Part shown: positions 10,193 through 19,258 of the stretch, in pieces
Numbering within the stretch: position 1 is the stretch's first letter
Layout: every line of letters begins with the position of its first letter
NCBI GenBank assembly: GCA_028280065.1
Contig: JANQMN010000021.1
Coordinates: forward strand, 1-47,350
DNA: 47,350 bases
Source of the DNA: Hahella sp.
GTDB lineage: Bacteria > Pseudomonadota > Gammaproteobacteria > Pseudomonadales > Oleiphilaceae
Direction of reading: 5' to 3'
Translations under genes and position numbers: made by a program
Notes under the pieces: generated by a model
Database searches by the model: none
What the model was told of the DNA's origin: nothing
What the model saw: only the letters and a program-made list of their open reading frames with translations

Positions 10193-11122
10193 ATGAAGGC
10201 GATTCACGCGCGCAAGCTATTACGCCCGATTGAAGCAACCTACTCGGAAATGTTTTCCGGCAAGGTGTACAAGGTAGGAAAAGGTGCTGTTTCCATACGT
10301 AATCACAGCGCCAAAGCAGCCAATACGGTGATTGCCGTCCATGGTTTTCTGGAAAATCACTGTTATTTCAGCCAGTCCTATCAAGCGCCGGATACGGAAC
10401 TAATACTCATCACCTGCAGCAACTACCATATCCCGGTCAGCGGCCCTGTACCCAAGGATGCGCCTTGGCAATATCCGATCAAGTATTTGGAAGCCACCAT
10501 CGAATACGATGCCTGCATTCTGAATCAGGCGATGCAAAACGTTCCGACAACCCAACGTATTCGGGTTCACGGCCATTCCCGCGGTGGCGCTGTCATCCTG
10601 GAAGCCATGCGCCAGCATCCTGAACTCTACGAAAACGTTGACGTAGTGCTGGAAGCGCCGGTCTTGCCGCAAGGGAAACTGTCCGCCTTTGTCAGCACCA
10701 TATTGGATCCCATCAGCCATGGTATGTGGCCTTGGGTGATTCGCCTATTCAATACCACTCCATCCAGTGCCTACGGCCAAACCTTCCTCGGGCGCATCAC
10801 CGACCGGAAAAAAGCACTATTCGAAAAAGTTTTCACTTCCACTAAAGACCATCTGACCGTGGTTCGCAACATTGAGAATATCATGGGTTGGATGGAAAAA
10901 ACCTCGCCTGATATCTACAAGCATATGCGCCAAGGGACTATTCTAATTCCGAAGGTGGACCGCATACTGGACCGGGAAGCGATGCTCGTCAGCGCGGAAA
11001 AATCGCTCAACACGGTACGCATAGTGGAAACCGACGCCACTAGCCATTTCGTGACGCTGGACAGCGCGGACTGGGTTCCTTCACTTAACTTTTTACCGGA
11101 TTTGGAATTGGCTCACGGTTGA
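10193..11122 (+). CDS. Alpha/beta hydrolase, probable esterase or lipase
   Basis: Serine hydrolase of the alpha/beta fold, 309 residues, without signal peptide or membrane segment. The nucleophile elbow is GHSRGG (Ser129), the oxyanion-hole region is VHGFLENH (residues 49-56), and a candidate catalytic histidine lies in TSHFVTLD near the end. The substrate cannot be read from sequence. It is divergent from the wax ester synthase, so action on a storage lipid or acyl ester is plausible but unproved. The start is ATG 10193, with GGAGTGATCGG just upstream. Confidence 0.8.
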   Translation: MKAIHARKLLRPIEATYSEMFSGKVYKVGKGAVSIRNHSAKAANTVIAVHGFLENHCYFSQSYQAPDTELILITCSNYHIPVSGPVPKDAPWQYPIKYLEATIEYDACILNQAMQNVPTTQRIRVHGHSRGGAVILEAMRQHPELYENVDVVLEAPVLPQGKLSAFVSTILDPISHGMWPWVIRLFNTTPSSAYGQTFLGRITDRKKALFEKVFTSTKDHLTVVRNIENIMGWMEKTSPDIYKHMRQGTILIPKVDRILDREAMLVSAEKSLNTVRIVETDATSHFVTLDSADWVPSLNFLPDLELAHG

Positions 11123-11280
11123 ATTCGAAGACAATCAGCAAATAATAAACCTGTCTATGAATGTGGTCCGCGCCAACACCACATTCCAGCGTTTCCCCGC
11201 AAGTTTATCGAGCATCACTTGAACAGCCCACGGTGTTGCCATTAGCGACCGGTAAAGTGCCCAGTTCGCTAGTTGGCCAT

Positions 11281-11301
11281 GCCTAATCAAGTGGATTAGG
11301 C
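11281..11301. terminator. Perfect hairpin between hydrolase and FFLEELY-protein genes
   Basis: Eight-base stem GCCTAATC / GATTAGGC with a five-base loop (AAGTG). It lies about 160 bp after the hydrolase stop and about 30 bp before the next start. No U-tract follows, so it may be a terminator, an operator or a 5' leader hairpin. Confidence 0.4.
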
Positions 11302-11331
11302 TTACGCTCCCGGTAAAGATTGAGAAGCTCG

Positions 11332-12099
11332 ATGTCCAGAGAAAAACTGCTTAGCGTAGTGCCAAGAAGTAAACATGCCAAACGCCTGCAACAATTAATG
11401 CTGGAGTATCACGAGTTTCGCCTGCAGCGCGACGCCCATCCGTTAGCGGATTTACTTGACGGGATCGGAGAATGGCAAATCAACCGGCTTAAAACGACAC
11501 ATCTCCATCTTTATGAAGAGCCTCGCTATCACCAGGCTCTGCAGTTTTTACTTGAAGATCTCTATGCGCCAAAACGTTTTATCCAACGGGATGCGGATTT
11601 AGAGCGCATTTTTCCGAAAATTGTCAAGCTGGTCCCAGAGAATGCTCTCGGGACAGTCGCCAACCTGGTTGAGCTTAACCTGCTTACCCAAAAACTTGAC
11701 GAACATCTGGCCACCCTGCTGCGGACAGCAATAACTTCGACGTCCTTTGAAGAGATCCAGTACGTACAGGCATTTCGTGCATGCGACAATCTGGCTGCCA
11801 GGAAACGCCAATTGCAACTCATTCGTATCACCGGCTTGGAACTAGAGCGCTATGTGGACAGCCGCTTGCTGGCGTTTTCTCTGGCAATCACGGAAACGCC
11901 TGCCGAACTGGCCGGGCTCGGTCAGCTTCACGGTTTTATTCGTCAAGGATTCAGCGCCTTCAAGACTATGGGAGGCGTCGCAGAATTACTGGATCAAGTG
12001 ATACAGGTCGAAGAGCGCTTGGCGGAACAGATTTTTGCAGGCGAGCTGACTACTTACGGATTGCAAAATAACGCCGGTTCAAGTGGGCAAGCGCACTAG
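11332..12099 (+). CDS. FFLEELY-motif protein, function unknown
   Basis: 255-residue soluble, mostly helical protein. Residues 71-78 read QFLLEDLY, a variant of the FFLEELY motif that names a family of uncharacterised gammaproteobacterial proteins. The rest has long amphipathic helices, including many Arg/Glu pairs, and a C-terminal segment GFSAFKTMGGVAELLDQVIQ. ATG 11332 (MSREKLLS) is preferred over an upstream TTG at 11320. Its stop overlaps the convergent PHA-system gene by 4 bp. No function is claimed. Confidence 0.75.
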   Translation: MSREKLLSVVPRSKHAKRLQQLMLEYHEFRLQRDAHPLADLLDGIGEWQINRLKTTHLHLYEEPRYHQALQFLLEDLYAPKRFIQRDADLERIFPKIVKLVPENALGTVANLVELNLLTQKLDEHLATLLRTAITSTSFEEIQYVQAFRACDNLAARKRQLQLIRITGLELERYVDSRLLAFSLAITETPAELAGLGQLHGFIRQGFSAFKTMGGVAELLDQVIQVEERLAEQIFAGELTTYGLQNNAGSSGQAH

Positions 12100-12377
12100 G
12101 AAAACCCATCCATACCGTCCAGATGATCGTGGATTTCACGTTCGATGCGATCTTTGAACGGACGCACCATGAAACCCAACTGCAACTTAATGTGAACGTG
12201 CTCGTCGTCCACTTCCAACTGGCCTGTCACGCCCGAGCGCTTGAACTTCAACACATCGCCTTCCCACCGATAATTCATGCTGAAATGGTCGGATAAACTG
12301 ACCGCCAACTCATCCGCCGTTTTCCTTGCGCCCTCAACGCCCATGGTATGGGCTCTACTGATTTCAATTACTGACAT
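12096..12377 (-). CDS. Polyhydroxyalkanoic acid system family protein
   Basis: Small protein (93 residues) of the PHA_gran_rgn type, often encoded beside polyhydroxyalkanoate genes; its biochemical role is not established. The family pattern RAHTMGVEGARKTADELA, then YRWEGDVLKFKRSGVTGQLEV and RPFKDRIEREIHDHL, is clear. ATG 12377 (MSVIEIS) has AAGGA about 9 bases upstream and matches the usual family start, better than the ATG at 12410. It is divergent from ubiE, as in Pseudomonas-like genomes. No PHA synthase is in the window. Confidence 0.85.
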   Translation of the reverse strand: MSVIEISRAHTMGVEGARKTADELAVSLSDHFSMNYRWEGDVLKFKRSGVTGQLEVDDEHVHIKLQLGFMVRPFKDRIEREIHDHLDGMDGFS

Positions 12378-12510
12378 TAGATTCCTTACTGCGAACTGCA
12401 CCGGATGCAATGTACTTTTTTAAAAGGTAAACGTAATTATAGACCGAATTAGTCGATCTAGGGCTATAGACTCGTTAAAATACGCCCCATCTAACATTCC
12501 GGAGCAACGC

Positions 12511-13260
12511 ATGTCTGAGCAGGAAACTACGCATTTTGGCTACAGGGAAGTCAAAGCCGAACAAAAAGAATCTGAAGTCGCCAAGGTATTCGATTCTGTC
12601 GCCGGCAAATACGACCTGATGAACGATCTGATGTCGTTTGGCGTACATCGGCTATGGAAACGCTTCACTGTGGATCGAAGCGGCGTGCGCGTAGGCCACC
12701 GGATTTTGGACATCGCCGGCGGCACCGGCGACCTGGCCAAGAAGTTTTCGCGCATTGTCGGTCCCCGGGGCCAAGTGGTTTTGGCGGACATCAACGCATC
12801 AATGTTGCAAGTGGGGCGTGACCGGCTGCTGGATCAAGGCTACGCCGACAATATCGAATATGTGCAGGCTAACGCCGAATCCCTGCCGTTTCCGGATAAC
12901 AGCTTTAACTGTCTTAGCATTGCCTTCGGTCTGCGCAACGTCACCGATAAGGACAAAGCTTTAGCCGAATTTGCTCGGGTACTGGCACCAGGAGGGAAAG
13001 CCCTGATTCTGGAATTTTCCAAGCCGGATAATCCGCTTCTGACCAAAGCCTATGACGCCTATTCCTTTACGGCACTGCCGGCCCTGGGAAAGCTCATCAC
13101 CAACGACAAGGATAGCTACCAGTATCTGGTGGAATCGATTCGGATGCATCCTGATCAGGAAACCTTGAAAAACATGATGGAAAACGCAGGCTTTTGCTTA
13201 TGCGAATATCACAATCTTACCGGTGGTATCGTCGCGCTACACACAGGAATCAAAGCCTAG
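12511..13260 (+). CDS. ubiE: Ubiquinone/menaquinone C-methyltransferase UbiE
   Basis: SAM-dependent methyltransferase that C-methylates the benzoquinol ring in ubiquinone synthesis (and demethylmenaquinol where present). The SAM-binding motif [10 protein letters not shown] is at residues 67-76; [31 protein letters not shown] and [11 protein letters not shown] are family signatures. At 249 residues the length is normal. It opens a ubiE-ubiJ-ubiB operon with a 6-bp gap to ubiJ. A GGAG sits just before the ATG. Confidence 0.97.
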   Translation: MSEQETTHFGYREVKAEQKESEVAKVFDSVAGKYDLMNDLMSFGVHRLWKRFTVDRSGVRVGHRILDIAGGTGDLAKKFSRIVGPRGQVVLADINASMLQVGRDRLLDQGYADNIEYVQANAESLPFPDNSFNCLSIAFGLRNVTDKDKALAEFARVLAPGGKALILEFSKPDNPLLTKAYDAYSFTALPALGKLITNDKDSYQYLVESIRMHPDQETLKNMMENAGFCLCEYHNLTGGIVALHTGIKA

Positions 13261-13266
13261 CCGCCC

Positions 13267-13929
13267 ATGTCTATTCCACCCACCCTATTCACCGCTCTAT
13301 TGGCGGCACTGGAAACCCTGTTAAATGACGCCTTGAAATACGACCAGGCCAGCGCCGAGGGATGCCGAGAGCTGTCCGGCAAACTTATCGCCATTGAGAT
13401 CGTGCCGCACCGGCAAAAAATCTATGTCGAACTCGGATTTCCCTTACGTCTCAGTTCCGCGCCATCTAAAGAACCTGACGCAACCCTGGCCGCAACCCCT
13501 GTACAACTCCGGCAGTTTTTCGAAGGCCAAGGAAATGGATCTCAGGATATTGCCTCCGGCAATCGGGATCTGACAGACAAACTAAGCGCGATCTATCAAC
13601 AGGCGGAAATTGATTGGGAAGCAAAACTCGCGACTTTTGTCGGTGACCTACCCGCCCATTTTACCGGCCAGCGGCTCAGGGAACTGGGTAAATGGCTGGG
13701 GCACGTCAAGAATAGTTTCTGGCTCGATGCCGAAGAGTATATCCACTTCGAAACCGGCGTCTTACCCAGTCATCAGGAAATGCGACAATGGTTCCTGGAC
13801 GTTGATTCCTTGCAAGCGAAAAGCGCGCAACTGGAGGACAGAATTTCCCATCTGGAATCTGCCGTGCAACCGAAGCCTGTATCACCAGACCCATCGGATC
13901 CTTCCGGCGAACAGGAACAGAGTGCGTAG
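13267..13929 (+). CDS. ubiJ: Ubiquinone biosynthesis accessory factor UbiJ
   Basis: SCP2-fold lipid-binding scaffold of the cytosolic Ubi complex that presents hydrophobic intermediates to the modifying enzymes. The N-terminal SCP2-like domain spans about residues 10-110; the C-terminus is helical ([16 protein letters not shown], a short coiled coil) with an acidic, proline-rich tail. At 220 residues it fits the family. Its stop overlaps the GTG start of ubiB by 8 bp, indicating translational coupling. Confidence 0.9.
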   Translation: MSIPPTLFTALLAALETLLNDALKYDQASAEGCRELSGKLIAIEIVPHRQKIYVELGFPLRLSSAPSKEPDATLAATPVQLRQFFEGQGNGSQDIASGNRDLTDKLSAIYQQAEIDWEAKLATFVGDLPAHFTGQRLRELGKWLGHVKNSFWLDAEEYIHFETGVLPSHQEMRQWFLDVDSLQAKSAQLEDRISHLESAVQPKPVSPDPSDPSGEQEQSA

Positions 13930-15559
13930 ACTAGCCCGCTTTTTTGTTATTCTTTGGGTAATTTGCCGCTATCGGCTGGATACCTTCATTCCGCTCCAGG
14001 CACTGCCCCTGCCGCTGCGCATGCTGCTATGGCTAGCGCCTTGGCGCTTGTTTCCGCAGCCGAACGGAAGCCGTGCCTTATGCCTCCGGCAGGCGCTGGA
14101 AACGCTCGGCCCCATATTCGTGAAGTTCGGCCAGATTCTATCCACCCGCCGGGATTTACTGCCGGACGATCTGGCGGACGAACTGAAGAACTTACAGGAC
14201 AAGGTACCCGCGTTTTCCAGTCTGGAAGCCCGGCGGATTATCGAGCAGGCAATCAACGCACCGATCGAAGAGACGTTCGACCGATTTGAAGAGGTCCCGA
14301 TGGCGTCGGCATCCGTTGCTCAAGTCCATGCCGCACACCTGAAATCCGGAGAAGATGTAGTGCTCAAGGTCATAAGGCCCAACATCGAGTCCACTATCCG
14401 AATCGATATCGCACTGATGCTGATGGTCGCCAAACTGGTCGAACGGTATTGGAAGGACGGCAAACGCCTGCACCCCGTGGAGATTGTGCGGGACTACCGG
14501 AACACCATTATCGACGAACTCGATTTACAGCGCGAAGCCGCCAATACCTCCCAGCTGAAAAGAAATTTCGACGGCTCCGAGTTAATTTATATTCCGGAAA
14601 TCTACTGGGACTATACCTCTACCAATGTCCTGGTGATGGAGCGTATATACGGTGTCCCGGTCGCCGATGTCGAACAGCTTCGAAAAGCGGATGTCGATCT
14701 AAAGTTGTTGGCCGAGCGCGGTGTAGAGATATTTTTCACCCAGGTATTTCGGGACAGCTTTTTCCATGCCGACATGCATCCGGGCAACATCTTTGTCGAT
14801 ATCTCCAATCCCCGCAGTCCCCGTTATATCGCCATTGATTGCGGCATCGTCGGCAGCTTGGATCAAGACGATCAAAATTATCTGGCGCGCAATCTGTTGG
14901 CTTTTTTTAACCGGGATTACCGCCAGGTCGCAGCGCTGCACGTCTCCAGCGGATGGGTACCGGCAACCACCCGAATCTCTGAATTTGAGGCGGCAATCCG
15001 CATCGTCTGCGAACCCATCTTTGAGAAACCGCTCAAGGATATTTCCTTTGGTCAATTTCTGGTCCGGCTGTTTCAGACAGCACAACGGTTTGACATGGAA
15101 GTGCAGCCGCAACTGGTCTTGTTGCAGAAAACCTTACTGAATATCGAAGGCCTGGGGCGGCAGCTCTATCCGGAACTCGACCTGTGGAGCACCGCCCACC
15201 CTTTCCTGGAAAAATGGATGCGGGAGCGGGTCGCTCCTCCAAGCCTGCTCAAGGCTATCCGTGAACATTTACCGCAGTGGCTGGAACAAACACCTGAAAT
15301 GCCGCAACTACTTTATGACGCCGCCGATCGGCTTCGCCACTTGGACCAGTTCGATCAGACCAATCAGAGCATTCAGCAGGTCAAGGCATCACTGGACAGC
15401 GAACGACGGCAACGCAAGGATTATTTTTGGGGTGCGATTCTATTGGCCGCCGCCGCTGGGCTGGCGGCCTTTGATCTGGAGCCGCAGCCGCTTGAACTAC
15501 CCTGGCCTACCCTGGCATTAGGCTTTGTGGCAATTTACCTTTGGCTGAGGCCCAAGTAG
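13922..15559 (+). CDS. ubiB: Ubiquinone biosynthesis regulatory protein kinase-like UbiB
   Basis: ABC1/ADCK-type atypical kinase-like ATPase needed for ubiquinone production. The KxGQ motif ([16 protein letters not shown]) and the catalytic-loop region [12 protein letters not shown] are present, and two C-terminal membrane segments follow ([27 protein letters not shown]). The frame is open well upstream, but GTG 13922 ([11 protein letters not shown]) gives the canonical start and 545 residues, the usual length, and overlaps ubiJ by 8 bp. Upstream in-frame codons lie inside ubiJ and are not part of this gene. Confidence 0.95.
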   Translation: MRRLARFFVILWVICRYRLDTFIPLQALPLPLRMLLWLAPWRLFPQPNGSRALCLRQALETLGPIFVKFGQILSTRRDLLPDDLADELKNLQDKVPAFSSLEARRIIEQAINAPIEETFDRFEEVPMASASVAQVHAAHLKSGEDVVLKVIRPNIESTIRIDIALMLMVAKLVERYWKDGKRLHPVEIVRDYRNTIIDELDLQREAANTSQLKRNFDGSELIYIPEIYWDYTSTNVLVMERIYGVPVADVEQLRKADVDLKLLAERGVEIFFTQVFRDSFFHADMHPGNIFVDISNPRSPRYIAIDCGIVGSLDQDDQNYLARNLLAFFNRDYRQVAALHVSSGWVPATTRISEFEAAIRIVCEPIFEKPLKDISFGQFLVRLFQTAQRFDMEVQPQLVLLQKTLLNIEGLGRQLYPELDLWSTAHPFLEKWMRERVAPPSLLKAIREHLPQWLEQTPEMPQLLYDAADRLRHLDQFDQTNQSIQQVKASLDSERRQRKDYFWGAILLAAAAGLAAFDLEPQPLELPWPTLALGFVAIYLWLRPK

Positions 15560-15605
15560 TCTAAGCCTTTGAATATCATTCTGTTGCTTACGTATTGAGA
15601 AATTT

Positions 15606-15995
15606 ATGAATCAAACCGAACTGTGGTCTGCCATTCAATGGAATGATCAAGGCTTATTGCCGGCGATTGCGCAAGATGCCGAGAGCGGACAAATTCTGAT
15701 GATGGCCTGGATGAACCAGGAAGCCCTGCAGGCAACGATGGATTCTCGGGAGGCGGTTTACTATTCACGCTCTCGAGGCAAGTTATGGCATAAAGGCGAG
15801 ACATCGGGACATGTTCAGAAAGTGAAGGCGATGTATCTGGACTGTGACGGCGATACATTGGTATTACAGGTCGAGCAGATAGGTGGCATCGCCTGTCATA
15901 CGGGCAGGGCCAGTTGCTTTTTTCGAAAATTTTCCGGCGGCTCCTGGGAGGATGCCGCACCGGTTCTGAAGTCTCCGGATGAGATCTACCGGTAA
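15606..15995 (+). CDS. hisI: Phosphoribosyl-AMP cyclohydrolase HisI
   Basis: Opens the adenine ring of phosphoribosyl-AMP, the third step of histidine synthesis. Conserved [11 protein letters not shown] and the metal-binding stretch [13 protein letters not shown]...[13 protein letters not shown] are present. At 129 residues it is the monofunctional form, with HisE encoded separately 124-136 bp downstream. This unlinked-from-his-operon position after ubiB is typical of Pseudomonas relatives. Confidence 0.96.
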   Translation: MNQTELWSAIQWNDQGLLPAIAQDAESGQILMMAWMNQEALQATMDSREAVYYSRSRGKLWHKGETSGHVQKVKAMYLDCDGDTLVLQVEQIGGIACHTGRASCFFRKFSGGSWEDAAPVLKSPDEIYR

Positions 15996-16118
15996 AATCA
16001 GCGTCGAATGACAAATTCCGGCAAAAGCGCTCAAAAAATAGGCAGCTTCCATTGGCAAATACAAGAAATGGCTTGCGAAGACGCTTCGTTCATGGTTTCT
16101 TAAAGTATTTGTAATCTT

Positions 16119-16460
16119 ATGGTGACCACAATGAGTGAAGTTCTTGAAGAGTTAGGCAAAGTGCTCGCCTCCCGTCGCCAGGCACACCCGGATTCGAGTT
16201 ACGTTGCCGGCTTATATGCCAAGGGCTTGAATAAAATTCTGGAAAAAGTGGGCGAGGAATGTACCGAAACCATCATCGCCGCCAAAGATGCGGAGCTCAG
16301 TCAGCATAAAGGCGATGTAATTTATGAAACCGCCGATTTGTGGTTTCATACATTGGTCATGCTAAGCCACTTGGAGATTGAGCCACAACAAATACTAGAT
16401 GAACTGGCCCGGCGATTTAACGTATCCGGTCTTGAGGAAAAGGCGTCGCGGCATTCGTAG
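16119..16460 (+). CDS. hisE: Phosphoribosyl-ATP diphosphatase HisE
   Basis: Hydrolyses phosphoribosyl-ATP to phosphoribosyl-AMP and pyrophosphate, just before the HisI step. The all-alpha MazG-like fold shows the conserved [15 protein letters not shown] motif and [14 protein letters not shown]. Length is 113 residues from ATG 16119; ATG 16131 (MSEVLEEL) is an equally likely start. It sits between hisI and tatA, 27 bp before tatA. Confidence 0.95.
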   Translation: MVTTMSEVLEELGKVLASRRQAHPDSSYVAGLYAKGLNKILEKVGEECTETIIAAKDAELSQHKGDVIYETADLWFHTLVMLSHLEIEPQQILDELARRFNVSGLEEKASRHS

Positions 16461-16487
16461 TTTTAACGATTTACCAAGGAGATAATT

Positions 16488-16742
16488 ATGGGTTTTTCAA
16501 TTTGGCAACTGCTGATCGTACTGATAATCGTTGCCCTGTTGTTTGGAACCAAGCGACTGAAGAATTTAGGCGGAGACCTGGGAGGAGCCATCAAGGGTTT
16601 TAAAAAGGCGATGGGCGACGGTGAAAAAGAGGAGCCAAACAATGCTCCCAATCAGCGCCTGGAAAATAAGGAAAATAGTACGGGCAATATTATAGAGGGT
16701 TCCGCCCAGCGAACCGACCAGCCAAAACAGGAAAACAAATAG
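16488..16742 (+). CDS. tatA: Sec-independent translocase subunit TatA
   Basis: Pore-forming subunit of the twin-arginine translocase. One N-terminal membrane helix ([20 protein letters not shown]) is followed by the FGTKRLKN hinge, an amphipathic helix ([14 protein letters not shown]) and a polar tail. Length is 84 residues. A strong Shine-Dalgarno (AAGGAG at 16476-16481) precedes the ATG. It is the first gene of tatABC. Confidence 0.97.
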   Translation: MGFSIWQLLIVLIIVALLFGTKRLKNLGGDLGGAIKGFKKAMGDGEKEEPNNAPNQRLENKENSTGNIIEGSAQRTDQPKQENK

Positions 16743-16812
16743 GCGTGGCCGCCTGTTGTTAACGCGCGCGGAGTTAATGCCGCTACTTCCGATGTCGACC
16801 TGGAACTAGGAA

Positions 16813-17304
16813 ATGTTTGATATTGGTTTTTTTGAGTTAACCCTGATCGGTCTGGTCGGGCTCCTGGTGTTAGGGCCGGAACGCCTGCCTCAGGCCGCCA
16901 GGACCGCAGGGCTCTGGATAGGACGCGCTCGACGCATGGTGGGCGAAGTGACCAGGGAAGTGGACCGGCAATTAAAAGCCGAAGAGATGCGAGAGCGGCT
17001 CCGCAAGGAAGGCGATCAACTGGGCTTGGCAAAAATCAAGCAGACCGTGGACGACGCCCTTGGCGAGGCAAAACAGTTTGAACATTTGGTGGATAAAGAC
17101 CCCAACCAGATTTTGCCAGGGAAAAATCCGCAGCCCTCTGCCGATTCAGACTCCGCAGCTGACGACGCTAAATCAACTGCCCCATCAGGCAACCCGTTGA
17201 AAAAAGTATTCGATTCCCCAGCGCAAACACCGCCAGACACCACGAGTAAAGAGCAGGCAGCACAGCCTAAACCGCAACAATCGCCCTCTCAACCATCAAA
17301 CTAA
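16813..17304 (+). CDS. tatB: Sec-independent translocase subunit TatB
   Basis: Forms the Tat substrate receptor with TatC. The start [20 protein letters not shown] gives the single membrane helix with the conserved Glu8, then GPERLP and a long amphipathic helix. The tail from about residue 90 is polar and low in complexity (Pro, Gln, Ser). Length is 163 residues. It is 6 bp from tatC. Confidence 0.95.
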   Translation: MFDIGFFELTLIGLVGLLVLGPERLPQAARTAGLWIGRARRMVGEVTREVDRQLKAEEMRERLRKEGDQLGLAKIKQTVDDALGEAKQFEHLVDKDPNQILPGKNPQPSADSDSAADDAKSTAPSGNPLKKVFDSPAQTPPDTTSKEQAAQPKPQQSPSQPSN

Positions 17305-17310
17305 TCCCAT

Positions 17311-18075
17311 ATGGACGATCAACAACAGCCCGAGAAAGAAAATCTGCACGAAGCGCCGCTCATGGAACACCTGGTGGAGTTGCGCAATCGTCTGCTAAAA
17401 ATGGTGCTGGCCGTTTTAGTGATATTTATTCCGCTATACGCCTTTGCCAACGACCTTTACGCCATGCTTTCCGCTCCCTTAAGAGCGGCCTTGCCCGAAG
17501 GCGCTACCATGATTGCCACGCAGGTGGCGTCGCCTTTTCTGGCGCCATTTAAGCTTACCCTGGTATTAGCGATCTTCTTGGCCATACCCTACATCCTGTA
17601 TCAGATTTGGAGCTTCATCGCTCCCGCTCTTTATAGACAGGAAAAACTGCTGGCGATTCCACTGCTGATCAGCAGCATACTACTCTTCTATTTAGGCGTA
17701 CTGTTTGCTTACTACGTTGTGTTTCCGTTGGCATTCGGATTCTTTGCCGGCGCCAGTCCGGAAGGGGTGGCAATGATGACGGACATTAATAGCTATCTCG
17801 ATTTTGTCCTTAAACTTTTCTTTGCCTTTGGCGTCGCCTTTGAAATTCCCATTGCCACGGTACTAATGGTGAAAGCGGGAATAACCACAGTCGAAAAACT
17901 TCGCGAGAAGCGGCCGTATGTCATCGTAGGCTGTTTCGTTGTCGGCATGTTGCTGACCCCCCCCGATGTCATCTCACAAACACTACTGGCAATTCCCATG
18001 TGGGCGCTGTTTGAAGCAGGTATTCTCTGTAGTCTCTGGATGAACCGGTCGGCAACCAAACCAGCGGCCGAATAA
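17311..18075 (+). CDS. tatC: Sec-independent translocase subunit TatC
   Basis: Six-helix membrane protein that recognises twin-arginine signal peptides. [18 protein letters not shown] is the conserved cytosolic N-terminal segment; [16 protein letters not shown] and the loop PPDVISQ are also typical. At 254 residues it is complete. It lies 9 bp upstream of rsmE and probably shares the transcript. Confidence 0.97.
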   Translation: MDDQQQPEKENLHEAPLMEHLVELRNRLLKMVLAVLVIFIPLYAFANDLYAMLSAPLRAALPEGATMIATQVASPFLAPFKLTLVLAIFLAIPYILYQIWSFIAPALYRQEKLLAIPLLISSILLFYLGVLFAYYVVFPLAFGFFAGASPEGVAMMTDINSYLDFVLKLFFAFGVAFEIPIATVLMVKAGITTVEKLREKRPYVIVGCFVVGMLLTPPDVISQTLLAIPMWALFEAGILCSLWMNRSATKPAAE

Positions 18076-18084
18076 CCGTCCAAA

Positions 18085-18798
18085 ATGAATCTTTTACTAC
18101 TAGCGCCGGAAGAAATCTCTGATCGCTCGACAGCCCGCCTGCTTCGCAGCGACAGGCGCGCCGTTCATATTTGCCAAGTACTTAAGCTGCAGCCGGGCGA
18201 TAACCTAAAAGTCGGCGTGATCGGCGGCAACATGGGCGTCGCCAGGTATGAAGTGGCGAGCCCGGATTCCCTGACCTTTAGTTTGGTGCTTGATCAATCA
18301 CCGCCGCCGCCACTGGATCTCACACTAATTGTCGGCCTACCCCGGCCTAAAACGATGCGCCGGGTAATCCAGTCCATTGCCGCCCTCGGGGTTAAAGATC
18401 TCATTCTCCTCAACACCTATAAGGTAGAAAAGAGCTATTGGCAGTCACCTTGGCTACAGGCCGAAACCTTGCACGAACAATGTCTACTGGGACTGGAGCA
18501 GGCGATGGATACGGCCGTTCCCCGCATCCGTCAATTCAAGTTATTCAAGCCCTTTGTCGAGGATACCCTACCGGAAGTTCTGCACCATCGGTCCGGCTGG
18601 TTTGCGCATCCAAAGGCGGAACATGGCATTCCTTCGGACGCTGAGCGACTGGTTCTGGCCATTGGACCCGAAGGAGGTTTTACTCCCTACGAAGTTGGCA
18701 AACTAACCGAAGCCGGTATGCAAGGATTTCATCTTGGACCGAGAATATTACGCGTGGAGACGGTCATTCCCAGTCTTGTGGGACGCCTCTTTCTTTAG
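18085..18798 (+). CDS. rsmE: 16S rRNA (uracil-1498-N3)-methyltransferase RsmE
   Basis: SPOUT-class methyltransferase that makes m3U1498 in 16S rRNA. The C-terminal knot signature LAIGPEGGFTPYEV, followed by LGPRILRVETVI, is diagnostic. Length is 237 residues. It ends the tat gene block; the region 18799-18974 after it has no gene and no clear terminator. Confidence 0.94.
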   Translation: MNLLLLAPEEISDRSTARLLRSDRRAVHICQVLKLQPGDNLKVGVIGGNMGVARYEVASPDSLTFSLVLDQSPPPPLDLTLIVGLPRPKTMRRVIQSIAALGVKDLILLNTYKVEKSYWQSPWLQAETLHEQCLLGLEQAMDTAVPRIRQFKLFKPFVEDTLPEVLHHRSGWFAHPKAEHGIPSDAERLVLAIGPEGGFTPYEVGKLTEAGMQGFHLGPRILRVETVIPSLVGRLFL

Positions 18799-18974
18799 AA
18801 ATCTACCCGCCTAACTCATCTCCCGCCCTTTCTCAAGCAAACAATATAATCTCAAGTTTTGTTAAGCCACTCACGAAATTCAGTATTCGTCTAAAAAACG
18901 CTCATTCTTACCGCCTGAGATTCGTATACTTAACATACGACTTTGGTCCAATCGCAGTAGCGGAGTCTTGACAA

Positions 18975-19145
18975 ATGAACGAATACCAAGTTAGAGCCCT
19001 GGAGATCATCAAAGATCCGAATCAAACCCATGAAGCCAAGTGGATGGCGACGGAAATGTTAATGAATGCAGGATTCTCCAAGCAGCAAATCAAATGGCTC
19101 ACGGAGGATGCTTCTCAGGATACCCCCTTCATTTTTTGGGCCTAA
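18975..19145 (+). CDS. Small hypothetical protein (56 aa)
   Basis: Short frame with a GGAG about ten bases before ATG 18975. The product (MNEYQVRALEIIKDPNQTHE at its start) is a compact helical-looking peptide, with EAKWMATEMLMNAGFSKQQI resembling an amphipathic helix-turn-helix. I do not recognise it. It lies 113 bp before the CBM21-bearing AraC gene and is co-directional with it, so it could be a small partner or a leader ORF. It may also be non-coding. Confidence 0.5.
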   Translation: MNEYQVRALEIIKDPNQTHEAKWMATEMLMNAGFSKQQIKWLTEDASQDTPFIFWA

Positions 19146-19258
19146 CGACCCGCTCTTCAAGTTTTCATAAGACACAAGCCTACTGCCGGATTTTGGTAAT
19201 TGGGCTACTATCCAGCCATATAATTTTCTACTGTTTGGGTTTTGGCATTTTTCCCCTT

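Noticed and set aside
13610-13921. N-terminal extension of ubiB
   Set aside because: The upstream in-frame codons lie inside ubiJ in another frame; GTG 13922 gives the normal UbiB start and length.
19040-19258. 73-residue N-terminal extension of the AraC-CBM21 protein
   Set aside because: It overlaps the better-supported small ORF at 18975 and has low-complexity, non-conserved-looking sequence.
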